Below, one piece after another: positions 1-12,282 of a DNA stretch of 64,000 nt. Each line of letters opens with the position of its first letter. Position 1 is the stretch's first letter. The notes under the pieces were generated by a model. The model worked only from the letters and a program-made list of their open reading frames with translations. It did no database searches and was not told the origin of the DNA. A program made the translations under genes and the position numbers. The DNA is from Neurospora crassa OR74A. Taxonomy: Eukaryota > Ascomycota > Sordariomycetes > Sordariales > Sordariaceae. Location of the stretch: the NCBI RefSeq assembly GCF_000182925.2, contig NC_026505.1, forward strand, positions 496,001 through 560,000, in the 5' to 3' direction.

Positions 1-76
1 GCTCCTTTCGCTACTAGTCCTCCTTTAAATTCTTTTCGACTTCTACTAATATAGTATTTATTATAATACGCTTAGA

Positions 77-176
77 NNNNNNNNNNNNNNNNNNNNNNNN
101 NNNNNNNNNNNNNNNNNNNNNNNNNNNNNNNNNNNNNNNNNNNNNNNNNNNNNNNNNNNNNNNNNNNNNNNNNNNN
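77..176. other. Assembly gap, 100 N
   Basis: Exactly 100 Ns, the usual placeholder for a gap of unknown size. It lies in the RIP-mutated block, so an assembly break at a repeat is the simplest explanation. Confidence 0.99.
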
Positions 177-3100
177 TAAGCGGCTACTATAATAAAATAA
201 AGTATTTAAGTATTTATTAAAAATACCCTATAATATCTCCCCCTCGATAAAAGGAGAAGAATACTCGCTATCTACAAAATATTATTAAGTTTAATTATAT
301 ATATAAAAAATCCGATTATTTATTAAAATCTTTATTTATTTACTTATATCGAAATTAACTACCCAATATAAAAACGTACGTCTACTCAAATAGAATATAC
401 AGTTTAATAACCTAGTACTAATCCTTTAGTAATTAAATTCGTAATGAAGTATACGATTGTTAAAATTATTTTCCTTTATTTCCTTATTCTCGTTTATATA
501 TTGTATATTTTAATGAAAATACTTATATTCTAATAGAGAGTCCTTTTACTCTTAATTGGTAGGAAAATAATTGTAGTAAGGAGAATGGGTAATAAATAAA
601 ATATTAAAGCGAGAACTAGAGCGAACTATTATTATATAAAATTTGTTAGATAATTTTATTAAACCGGGTATATACTAAAGCGAAAGGTTATTAGAGCGAA
701 TACTATAAAGAGTAGCGATACTAGGAAGGGCTTTAAATATATAGGTTTTATTAATAAATAAAGTTGCGGAATAGCGGCGAATATAAATTTCTTACGCTTT
801 TCTAAATTTAGTATAGAAAGTCGTTAATTTTATTTATAATTTTTATATAACTTTATTCTAATATTTATTAGAGGCTACCAAAACCTTAGTCTACTTCTTT
901 AAAGTATTTGCCAAAATACCTTTAATTTTTTTACGAGAAATAAAATTAATAAGTAGGGTAGCTTCCTTATTAATTTCGATAATATAATCGACTACCTTTT
1001 CAATTATAGAAAGTTCGTTTAAGGCTAATTCGGTAGGTACCACTTAAATACAATAGAAATAACTAAATTTACCTAGTAGATTACTAATCTATTCGGGGAG
1101 TTTAGTACTATAATTAGAATATTAAATAGTAAATAGTATTATTTTTAAAGGGATATAATTGGTAAAATTAATATTTTTATTATGTTTCTTATTAAAGGTA
1201 AAGTTAAAAGCTATTTTAATATTATAAACCAACTTATATTACAAAAAGGAATAATTACTGGCAAATTGTTTCTTATATTCCTCCTTATTTTCTATATATA
1301 CTTTAATAATCTTTTCGATTTCCGTACGCAATTCTCGATTAATTTTAATACTAAGATTAATATAATCCTTATTATAATTAGTGAGGGTATTAGCGAGGGT
1401 CGGATATACTTTTCCTTTATTACTATTTTCGCTAATAGTAGCCGAGTGTAATTATACAATACGGATTAGAGTTTTACGTACCTTTCTTAGGATTATTTTA
1501 GTAATTAAGGTTTTAATACAAAATAAAATAGGGGCTAGTTTAATTAAGGCTTATAAAGTTTTACGCACTTTATTAACTAATTAGGCGAACTTTCAATACT
1601 CTTAAGTTTTAGAGAAGTTAATATTACTAATACTAATAATATAGCTGTTAAAGTAAATATTATAGAGAGTAGGCGGGTAGCGTACTTAGAGATGTTTATT
1701 AGCGGTAATTAATTCCTCTATATATCCTCTTCTAAAGAGGATATTATTAAATTTAATAGTAATTGTAGGAACTAAATTAAATTCTCTATTAGAATATAAT
1801 TCTTAAATTTTAGTATTATTAAATCTAATAAGAGCGTTAGACTCCTACTCCTATTAAGATCTATTATAATTACTAAGAATTAAATCCTTTAGAAGTCCGT
1901 TTAATAAAAATATAGGTATAAGGTAAGTAAAGTTATTATTAATAGAATATAGGATTATTGAATTTATATTAATTAATTTATTCGTATAATTAATAATATT
2001 ATAAAGAATAGAGTGTAATTTATTTTTGTATAATATAAAAAGATAATTGGTAATTATAATTAGTATTAGGCGTTTATTATTTTCCGCTTTTTTAGGGTTA
2101 TAAATAAGAATTCCTTGGGTAAATTGGAAGGATTTGCTAGGAAAATAGCTAAGGGGATTATAGGGGCTACGATTTTAATTAAAATTATTAAATATATTAA
2201 TAGTATATTTATAGCGAATATAATTGAAGAAATGTCCGAACGAGATTGAATTTATTTATTCAATAAGGTTAGTTATAAAATTGGGTAGTATAATATATAT
2301 ACTATTTATTTTTAAATTGACGATCTTATTGGGAATACTATTAATAATATAACGGCTAAAGTATCTTACTATATTAATTAATACGCTGAACCGGAAATTG
2401 TATTTAAATAATTATAGGGCGAGCTGCTAGTCTATTATAAAATTATACAAATTACTATTGCAATTAAAATTATTAATTTAATTATTAAAAATTATAAATA
2501 AGTTATTAATAGGCGGTAGAGAATTTATATTGACGTTGGCTATTTTATTGTACTATAGTTGTAATTAGTAAGTATAAGATAAAAGAGGATTAATAAATAA
2601 CAATTAATTTTAATAAAATTACTATATAAAACTATAGTAGAATTAAGCGTATAAGGATAGGGTAGGTAATAATAAAGTTATTGGAGTAAGAAGGAGAGAG
2701 TGTGAAAGTAGCTAGATAATTTTAATTCTTTTAAAAATTATATATATATACTAAGATTCTTCTTTTATGAATATTTACCTACTGGGGCTATTTACTGTAT
2801 ATAATTGTAGCTACTACTACCTTCGTACGATTATACGTACCTACCTAATTAAAATAGAAATGTTTTTAATTAAAGCTATAAGTAGCGTACGGTATATTAT
2901 CCTATATACTATTAATAATAAATTTACCTCCGCTTAGATATACTTCTAAACGAAATTCTAGAAATCTTAATAAAAAATATAAAAAATATAACTTCTATAG
3001 GAAAATTTAATATAGAAAGAAAATAAAAAAACTTTAAATAAAAGAAAAGCTCTTAAACCCTTATAGTTTCTAAGTAATCTCCCCCTCTTTTAACGAAAAA

Positions 3101-5103
3101 CGTTACATTTTCCATTAATTCTAATAATATATCTATTAAAATATACTCTTAATACGCTAAATTACTTTCCTATAATTATTTCGGAATAATAAATCTAACG
3201 GATATTCCTTATTAAATTCTTTTATTAACTCCTTTGAATTCCTTATAAATTTACTATATAGTTCCTATATATTATCCTTATTTTAATACTTAATCTATTT
3301 AATTAAATACTATATATTTGACGGACTTTAGTTTCTAATAATAAAATTTTTAACTTCCTATTCCTCCTATCTATTTATTTTAATTAATAATAGTAGTAGA
3401 ATTTCGTAATTAAATAGATTAGGACTTTATACTAGCTTATAAAAATATACTATAGAGATAATAGAATAGGTATATTAAATACCGGGTAAATCAAACTAGT
3501 AAATTAGTAGGCTAATTTTCTTGAAAATCCGATAGGGATCTATTTATTCTACTAACTATTTTCTCTTTAAATTCCTAAGGAAGTAATAACCTTTACTAAA
3601 ATGTAAATAAATTTTATTGTTTACGTCGAAAATTACTGGAAAGTACTTAGAATTATATTATTCCTTCGTAGCTATTCCAACCCGATTAATAAATTTTATA
3701 GCCTCAAATTAATATTCTTAATAAATAATTATTAAAGATTCTATAATAATAGTTTCCTAATTATCCAGTATAAGTAGATCGAAGGTTACTCGCGGTTTAA
3801 AGCTATATATAAATTTATTTAATAATAACCTAATAATAAATTAGATAGTATTATTTAAATTATATTACAATACGGCTAATATTAACGTCTAAGGAATAAC
3901 GCTTATCGCATACTATATACGAATAGCCATCTTAGTAATTTAATTAATTCTCTCCAATTATCTATCCGTTTAAATATAATAGGCCGTTAAGAATAGTAAA
4001 TTAATTATTAATATTTCGAAAATACTTTTCTAAATTGTAAAAATAAATTTAGAATCTCAATTACTAATAATAATTACCGGTAAACCTTAATTATAGAGCT
4101 ATAAAGTCCGAAGTAATACTTTAACTTATTCTTAAGCACTATAGGTAAAATAATTAATTATTAATAGTACCTTCTTACTAAACTTATAAATAATAATATA
4201 TATAGTATTAAATTCTAAGAAACCCTTAAGGGCCTATATTATACCGGCCGCTTTAATTATTAGTATATTAGTAACGAAATTTATAGTAATTATATAGAAT
4301 AATCGTAGGAATATCCGAATTAATAGTAATTTTCTAAAGGTCGGCTACCTATTTTACTAATTTTATTAGTAAACTTCGTAATATTTAACGTATTTATACA
4401 CTATTTAGGTTTTTCGCTTTATATAGAAGTACGCTAAATCGTTTATCATCTAATTAATTTTAAAATAATACTTCTCGTTATATACCAACTCTAGCATCTT
4501 TTATATATAAATCCGAGGAATATATAACTAACGTACGTTTTAATAATTAATATAGTAAAGCAGTCTATCTTCGAATAAATAGGGGTTTACTAATAGATTT
4601 AGGCACTTTCTTAACCGCTGTATATAGATATACCCTAGAGTATTAACCTTCTCAATTAGCCGGAGAACTTTAGTATATTTTAAATCCTTAGGATAAGTAT
4701 TAATTAGTTATTAGCGAAATTCCGGTACGATAATCGGCGAAATTTAACGAATATCTAGGACAATTTTAATATATATAAATAAAAATATATTAAAATTATT
4801 CTAATAATTAATATTCTATACTTATTTAAAATTAAATTAAATATCGGCCAATTTATTAGAAATATCATTCTTATTAATAATTTCGGCGGTTAATAATCTT
4901 AATAGCATATCCAATATAATATTTAGTAGGCTAGGAATATAAAATATATTCAAATTGAATTAGAATGCCTAATTAGTAGTATTTACAAGCTTTAGGTTGG
5001 CCTTAACTAAATCTATAGTACGTAACGAAATATATTTAATAATTCCGGTAGTAAAAATATAATTAGTAATAATATTAATATAATATTCGTTAAATTAAAT
5101 TAT

Positions 5104-7074
5104 TTTTCGGAGCTTCCGTAATACCCAAATAATAACTACGATTTCTACTTCCGTAGAACTGTACTTCTTTTCGGCGGGGGACGTTAATTTTAATAGGAAG
5201 TACATAGGTTTAATTATAGTCAATAGGATTTTATTTATTCCGGGAATAAATTCTCCGTCCTATAAGTATTTAAATTAGAAGATATAAACGCCGTATACCG
5301 AACTACTAGTATTAATTTTAATAAATAGCACCTCGCTCTTTATATAGTAGAAAAAATATACTTAATTATATAGGTTTTCCTATATAATATAGAAAGCTTC
5401 GTATTCTTCTAAAGTTAATTCGAATTTAATTTTAGAAATATATACTTACCTTATTTACTTTATTAAACCTACTTATAAATTACCCAATTCGTACACTCGC
5501 CGTAGTAATTCTATTTTTTTTTAATTAAATAATTCTTCCTTAATAACGAACTACAATATACTTTAATATAGCTAATTAATTATACTAAAATAGGTCTTAA
5601 AATTATTAAATATATTGGGGAAGGTTAATTTCTAAAAGGCTTTAATACAATTTTCCGTACGCTTACAACCTTCTCTATTAATAATACTATTAAGTAATTA
5701 TATAGAAGGATACTTTACGAAAGATTTATTAGTATTAATATAAATACAATACTTATTAAGAAGGTTTATAATAATAATAAAGTAGGCTAAATATTCTTCT
5801 TAAGTATTATTAAAGATAATAATATTATTAATATAAGTATATATAAATAAATAGTATTTAAAGAATAACTAGTCTATAAAATATTATACGAACGCTAGAG
5901 AATTCTTAAAGCCTATTAGTACAATATTAAACTATTTAAAACTTCGGGGGCTAATAATTACTATACAATTATAATACTTAATAAAAATAGGCAATTAATA
6001 GAAAAATCTAACGGCGTTAAAGATCGAAAAGAATTTCTTACTAATTATAGTATTAATAATATTTTTTTAATTAGGTAAAGGATATACATTTAGTATAGTA
6101 ATACTATTAAACGGGCGAAGATTAACTACTATACGTCCCTTATTAATTCTATTAACTTTTCTCTAAATAATAAATATTAAATAAGTAATAGGAATTAACT
6201 ATAATATAAATAATATTTTACTTTAGACGTACATTTTATTATACTCCTTATTAAGGAATTTATAATCCTTAGTACTTAAGGGGTAAAGCTTAACAATTCT
6301 CCGCTAATTTTATTATTCCTCAACTAAATTAATACGTATTTTATCTTCCTCTTTTATTAGTACGATCCCTCTATCTCTAAAAATATCGATATACTTATTT
6401 AGGAGGTTCTTAATTTACTCTAAGAAATTAGGATCCGTATTATAAATATTAATACCTACTTTAAAAAGAATAGTTTTAATATCGATAGGTTTAGTAATTC
6501 CGTAGGAGGGCACTTCGAAGGCGCTCTTCCTAATAGCTTCTTCCTTTTCGTTTTTAGTAATTCTATTAATAAATATAGTATATTATTTTTAGGTAAGTCT
6601 AGTTTAGACCTCGGGGACGAAAAATACTACGTCTAAAGCGTTAATTAGTATAGCCGTTTCGCTAACCTTATATAATAATCGTATAATTATACCTACCCAA
6701 GTTCCTTTAAGGATAAATACCGGTTTTTTAAATTAGTTTAAAAATAGTACAACTTTACGAATTTTACTATTTATAATAGCATTTAATAAATAAGGGTATT
6801 ATATATAAAAATTATAAGCGGAACGTTTATTTAAACTATACTAATTATTAAACTAGGCGCTATACTTTATTAGAATAATTCTTAATTATCCTTCTAATAA
6901 TAGAATATTAGATTTAGCAAAGACTTTAGCGATTAGAACGTCCTCCCCCGCTTTAATTCTTTTAAAATAGATTTTACTTTAGACCTTTATACTAAAGACC
7001 GATTTAAAAGAATATAGAACGGTATTAAAGTCTAGCTTCGTACTATAGTAGCAAAGGAAATCTATTCCTAATAG
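5104..7074 (-). pseudogene. pol relic: protease, reverse transcriptase, RNase H
   Basis: Three blocks can be read on the minus strand. The protease C-terminal motif LLGIDFL, followed by CYYSTKLDFN, lies at 7021-7074, directly beside the assembly gap. The reverse-transcriptase core lies around 5745-5940: GFKNSLAFV followed by YFID, then YINNIIIFN with downstream EEYLAYF, matching the gypsy consensus of FGLKNAPATFQ and YIDDILIFS plus EEHLxHL. The RNase H block KLTSPAEKKYSSTEVE followed by WVLRKLRK lies at 5104-5200. All are interrupted by TAA/TAG codons. The YIDD box reads YINN, so RT activity is destroyed even apart from the stops. The family assignment rests on these motifs alone. Confidence 0.8.
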
Positions 7075-7075
7075 T

Positions 7076-7175
7076 NNNNNNNNNNNNNNNNNNNNNNNNN
7101 NNNNNNNNNNNNNNNNNNNNNNNNNNNNNNNNNNNNNNNNNNNNNNNNNNNNNNNNNNNNNNNNNNNNNNNNNNN
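7076..7175. other. Assembly gap, 100 N
   Basis: Exactly 100 Ns. The gap cuts the retroelement just upstream (minus sense) of its readable protease motif, so the length and frame between the gag-like part and pol cannot be judged. Confidence 0.99.
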
Positions 7176-10100
7176 AATAACTGTATTAATAATAGTCTTC
7201 GAATTAATACCTTTTATAACGCTAGACAATACTATTTTATATTTTATATTCGGTGAAAATTCTTTAATAAACGCTTTATTTACTACTATTAATAAATAAC
7301 CCGAATTAAGATATATAGTAACGACGGGTATATTAGAATTAGACTTAATATTAACCTATAAATATAATATAACTTTCCGCAAATTAATTTTCCTATTCCT
7401 AAGAGCAATATCCGGAATTGCCTTAATTATTTATCCTTCGGTAAAAGTAAGTAGCGCATATTAGCTTTTATACTAAATTTCTAATAAGTCGGGCTTCCGT
7501 CCGTTGGCTAACGTTAATAAACTTACTTAAATATCCGCTTTCTTTAATATTCTAACCCGGCTAAGTAGCTTCTAACCGTTCGCGGTAGAAGTTACTCAAT
7601 TATTAAATAAAGGATCGGACGACCTATAAGAAGTTTAGGCCTTCTCTAAGTATTTAGGAATTACTATAAATTTAGTATTAGATAATAAATTTAATAATAG
7701 GGGTTGTACGGACCTATCGGAATTGGTACTTTTAACGGGAATTATATTAAAAATAATTACTAGTTCGTTAATTATTACATACAAAAGGATATAAAATAAC
7801 GAAATATTAGGAAATAAAAATTTATTAAGGGCTAAATAGCTAGTAAAGTAGGTAAAAGGTTTATTATTGTACTTAACCTCGGAAATATCTACTATAGACT
7901 CTTCTACCTCTTCCTCGAAATCCCTAATAAAATAATAACCTTTATTCTATAGATTATAAACTTTATTATCTATATCCGAATTATCCGCAAAGACTATTAT
8001 AGTAAAAGTATAAATATAATAACCATCCCGTAAGACTTAACAGCGTTCAAATCTTTTACTTTAGTAATGCTAGCGATTATTACTATTATCTAATTGGTTA
8101 ATATTATACTTATCGAACTTATTACTAAAGTTCCTATATCCCTTATTAAAATACGACTTCCTACCTAATTTACCGTTGAACCTATTATTGTAAAATAAGA
8201 AGTTTTTCCGGAAAGGTTTACTACTATTATAGTTTCCTTAAAAGTTAGTATAGATATTAAAATTATCATCCTCGTCGTTAAAGTTACTAACAATATAATA
8301 AACTATTCGTTTATTCTTCGACGAGTCTAAGAATAAACAGCGCATTAGAATAGCCTTCTATTTAATTCTATTAATATATTTACTAAAATTAATATTCTAT
8401 TCCGGAGGAATATATATAATTTATATTATTGGGTATAGATTATTCTATAATTAAGTATATAATTGGAAGTCCGAAGTATCTCCCTAAAAGTGAATATATT
8501 TAAATAACTAAGTCGAATAATTACAAAACGCTTACGTATTAGTTTTATATAGTTCTACAATAAACTTATTTATATCTAGCTATTTCTACGCCTTATAGGG
8601 CTTAATGCCGAATATAATGCCTAGCGTATAGAGAGTTTTATTAAGATTACTGCGAAGGTTATTATATTCTTCTTTAGAGAGGGTAAAACTCTACTAATAT
8701 AATACTATACTATAGAATAGTTGGTTAAGGTTATTAGCGAGAACTTAGCGTCTTTCTAGGTAATTCTTTAAATATCCTTTAATTGTATTATTAAATCTAT
8801 AGAAGGTAATATAAACGTTAATCTTACCGTCCTAGTATATACCTTTCTTTAATTTATTAGGTTCTATATTAGGGAAATACATTCCGATATTTAATACTTT
8901 AAAAGGTTCTTCCTTAACTGCTTAACAACTATTAGTATTAGTTCTAGAGACGGATTTAGTAAGAGTTTGGTTCTAATTTTCCAACTCTTTAATATAATTA
9001 TATAGATTTTTAAATATTTTACAAAGCGCTATATTGTCCGTTATTATATTATTACTATTAACTTTAATCGATAGAATAGAAGTATTAAATCCAATATTAA
9101 AGTATATAGTTTATAGGTTATTAATAGAATAAATATTCTAGTGAAAGGCTAAACGTATAGAAGGATTAGGAGCCTTCGGGATAGTTAACGGAAGGTAACT
9201 ACCGTTACTTAATATTATAAGCGGTAATCCTTATTATTTAATTTATTTCTTACTTACTAGGGTCCAATTTATTAATTCTTTAGGGTTTATCTACAAAACT
9301 TATTTAGAGATATTATAATTTATAGCCGGAATTAGTATATATTTATAAAGATAAATAGGAAGTTGGTTAATATTATTAAATAGGGGTTGCCAATTAATAT
9401 AATTAATATAAAGATTTTTTATTTAATTAACTAAATTAGTTATATTACGCAAATCTCTAGCGTTAGTTATAGCCGTTTCGCCGGTTAGGCCAATTAAACT
9501 ACCAGAACGCTAATTGCAATAAATAGTAGGGTTTTCGTACGGCTAAGCGGCGGTACGCTTTATAGTAGCGGGCGTTAGGAGACCAAAACCGGGCTTTATA
9601 CTATTCTAAATTAAATATATAGTATTATAAACCGGTTAGGTAAAGTAAAGTAGAGGATTCGGAAATCCACCTCTAGTTTTTACATTACATTAAGTAAAGC
9701 GTACGGTATTTTAATTCGGGTTAATAAAGTACGTTAGAAAGTAATTAACGAAAATAATTTTTAAATACCAATTTACTTATTCTTACTATTACTTTTATAC
9801 TAAATATAAGAGAGTTTTAATTTGTACGAAATTTCCAAAATATTTAGTAGTAGGATTGGTAATTAATTATTAAATAATATTAGTAGTAATTTTAATAATT
9901 AAATTTATTCGTAAAATTATTAATTCAGTTAATAAAAAGGGTCGTTAAATTAAGCCTAATTAAACGTATTATTTAATAAACGTAAGTAGTAAGGAAGGCG
10001 GTATAGGAATTTACATTAGGTTAATAAGGGTTAGCGTATTAACTATTTTAATAATATCTAAAAAGGTTGCCGGCGAAGAGTATATACTTATACTACCAGT

Positions 10101-10865
10101 ATTAGGGGGAATAAGTATTTAAGCGGTAGTATTAATAGTAGCATTATTCGTTTTAATTCGGGCTATAAATTATTTTTAATTCTTCTTTTATAATTATAAT
10201 AATACTCCTTCTTTAACTATAAATAGCCAATTTTAACGTATCGGAACCGGATAATTAGCGACCAACTAACGATACTTATGTAAGACCTATTAAACTTCGT
10301 AGTCCGTTGCATCTAAATCGACGATCTATTCTTTATTATAAATATTATTATTAGTATTAGCAGACTAGTTAAATTCAATTTCAATATAGCCGGTTTCTTC
10401 GTTTAAACGTAGCTACGTTGCTTCGATAAGTAATTCGGCGGTTAGAAGTTAAAATCTTTCCTTATAATAAAACTACGGCTTATACGTAATAAATTTAACA
10501 ATTTAATATACTTTGCATATTAGACTTTCCTCCTAGAAGTTAAAAGCCGTCTAAGGGTTTACTTAATTAGTCTTCAATATTATTTAGTCTAGCCTTTAAA
10601 TTAGAATAAATAGTAATAAAGTAGTAAAGAAAAAAGGGAACTCCGAGGAGTAAAAGTATAAATACTTGGTTTGAAAGGGTAAAAGCTGAATAATAATTAT
10701 AAAATTTAATAAATCGTTATTAAACCTAATATATCTCCCCCCTTAACGAAAAGAAGAGACGTAAGGAATAATAAGGTCGGTTTGAAATTGAGCTATAGGC
10801 ACTACTTATTACGTAAAAATATACTTTATAAATAATAACAATAGAGAATAATAAAGTAAGTAATT

Positions 10866-11145
10866 AATTATTAGATAGAATAATAATATATAACAATTAA
10901 CAATAATTTTATTAAAGGAAATTAAAGATAAAAGCTATTGCGAGCCTCAATTTGGAACTTTGTATACAACTTTACTAAATATAAGTAAAATAAATATAAA
11001 GTTAGTATAATATATATTAATAATCTATTAACCTTAATAAAGGTTAATAGGACGAGTACTCTTATATAACAAACTATACGCTCCAGTGAGCGACTGCCAT
11101 AACAAGACAGAGCATCTAAGTATCCACCAAGAATGCCCCATAACA
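10866..11145 (-). repeat. Possible LTR or LTR fragment
   Basis: On the minus strand a less mutated segment begins TGTTATGGGGC, carries a TATA-like TATATAAGAG about 90 bases in, and later an AATAAA-like TTAATAAAATTA followed by TTGTTA. This is the layout of a retrotransposon LTR (U3 promoter, then a polyadenylation region). No second copy was found in the window and the 3' border is uncertain, so the call is tentative. Confidence 0.3.
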
Positions 11146-11693
11146 ATAACGCTCTTATACTCAATATTATTATACTCGTTATAAAAATCCTTCCTAGGAA
11201 TAGTCTTATTATATATAATAACCCGGGCGCGGCGGTTATTATAAGTAGCAGCGATATATATAATATTATATAAAGAGATTAATTGCTTTGTCCCTACGGC
11301 TATATTATTATTAATAATATTTTCTATATAACTTCACTATATATATAGGATTTCGCTAAGTAGTATTATTCTAAACCGCTATTTATAAAGCTCGCTATTA
11401 TTTTATTTAACCTTAACCTCTCTAAATAAACTACGTTCTTCAATAGTAGGTAGTTTAGTACGGCTGGCGGTAATATATAAACCAACTATATTAAATTAGA
11501 CTTATATCGATTTAGGGTATTTAGGATACGGCAGTAGTACGAGAATAGCCGGTTTACAGATAGCGTAGGGTTAGGCCGGTAGTACTAAAGTAATTAATTT
11601 AATCGGGGAGGCTACCTCGCTATCGTTGTCGCCCGATAGATAAAACGAGGTATTAAAAGCCTACTTTTTAGGGGTAAAGTAGACGGGGAGTTA

Positions 11694-11996
11694 TTATTCG
11701 ACCTTATCGTTATCGCTAGAGTCCTTTTCGCTATTAGAAATCTCAATAGGTATCGCGGGCTTAGGGGGGGACGACGGCGGCTTTGGGATTGGAATTAGCT
11801 CTAACTCTAAAATTAGAACTAGCCCTAACTTTAGTATAGTAGCCTTCCCCTTTTTAACAGCGGTCTTCTTAACAGTAATCTTCTTAATAATAGTCTTAAT
11901 AGGAGTAACCTTCTTCTTAAGTAAAATAATCTTAGGGATAACTTTAGTAAATTGCTCGGCTTTACAACTCTTCTTTCTAGGGCGGGAGGAGGCGCG
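11694..11996 (-). pseudogene. Lysine-rich open frame relic at the edge of the RIP block
   Basis: One hundred codons are open on the minus strand with no ATG start. The frame begins directly after a TAA and ends at TAA 11694-11696. The product is strongly basic in its first two thirds (PRKKS, LLKKKVTPIK, TIIKKITVKK, TAVKKGKAT), then has a run of alternating Leu/Ile/Pro, a PPSSPP stretch, and an acidic Ser tail (SEKDSSDNDK). The Ile, Leu and Val residues sit where C-to-T changes would turn Thr, Pro and Ala codons into them, so the ancestor was probably a Lys/Thr/Ala/Pro-rich, histone-H1-like or nuclear protein. Another frame continues upstream to about 12.12 kb (FQNNPQF, then KARRRKAIPYSKRR), suggesting a frameshift or lost intron. 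No family recognised. Confidence 0.45.
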
Positions 11997-12248
11997 TTAT
12001 AGAGTTATTAGGCTGGGATCTTCCTAATTTTAATCTTCGTCGAAGTGGATTATTGGTGCGCCGCTTCGAGTACGGGATCGCTTTACGCCGGCGGGCTTTA
12101 AATTGAGGATTATTTTGGAAGGTATTATTACGATGGATTTAATTGATTATTAGTATTATAATTACTTTATATATTGAAATAGCTTTAAATTAATTTAGAA
12201 ATTGTCGTAAAATAATGAATTTTGACGAAGTTGTATAATACAGAAGTG

Positions 12249-12282
12249 CGGTGTGTGTGTGTGTGTGCACGCACACACACCT
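12249..12282. repeat. GT/AC alternating palindrome
   Basis: A run of about eight GT units, a central GCAC/GCGT-like turn and then AC units form a near-perfect inverted repeat of alternating purine-pyrimidine, which can adopt cruciform or Z-DNA. It lies at the point where the AT-rich block ends. Confidence 0.75.

Larger units (their letters stand above)
3070..10700 (-). mobile_element. RIP-degraded Ty3/gypsy-type LTR retrotransposon
   Basis: Read on the minus strand, the order of recognisable parts is that of a Ty3/gypsy element. An acidic gag-like tail (FIRDFEEEVEES) lies near 7.88-7.93 kb and a protease-end motif (LLGIDFL) at about 7.05 kb. The reverse-transcriptase blocks GFKNSLAFV and YINNIIIFN lie at 5.81-5.94 kb, and the RNase H block SPAEKKYSSTEVE at 5.1-5.2 kb. 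Integrase should then lie below 4.8 kb, but I could not read it with confidence. Stops inside these frames fall where Gln or Trp codons are expected, and both catalytic Asp of the RT box have become Asn. A purine tract near 3.07-3.08 kb may be the polypurine tract before the 3' LTR. LTRs were not identified, so the ends given are approximate. The element must be inactive. Confidence 0.82.
1..12240. other. AT-rich, RIP-mutated heterochromatin-like block
   Basis: About 12 kb of very AT-rich sequence dominated by TA, TAA and ATT words, with almost no open frame longer than 80 codons. Where ancestral coding can be recognised, the changes are C-to-T and G-to-A: Gln codons have become TAA/TAG and Asp GAT has become AAT. 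This is the known signature of repeat-induced point mutation, which acts on duplicated DNA in Pezizomycotina. Composition returns to ordinary GC content between about 11.6 and 12.25 kb, and the first 1.6 kb beyond the block have no obvious gene. Such blocks are normally DNA-methylated, H3K9me3-marked heterochromatin in Neurospora (known for the group, inferred here). The short ATG-started frames inside it are chance products. Confidence 0.9.

Noticed and set aside
1182-1584. Two overlapping short frames in the AT-rich block
   Set aside because: Ile/Leu/Asn/Phe-rich products expected by chance in AT-rich DNA; no link to the retroelement motifs.
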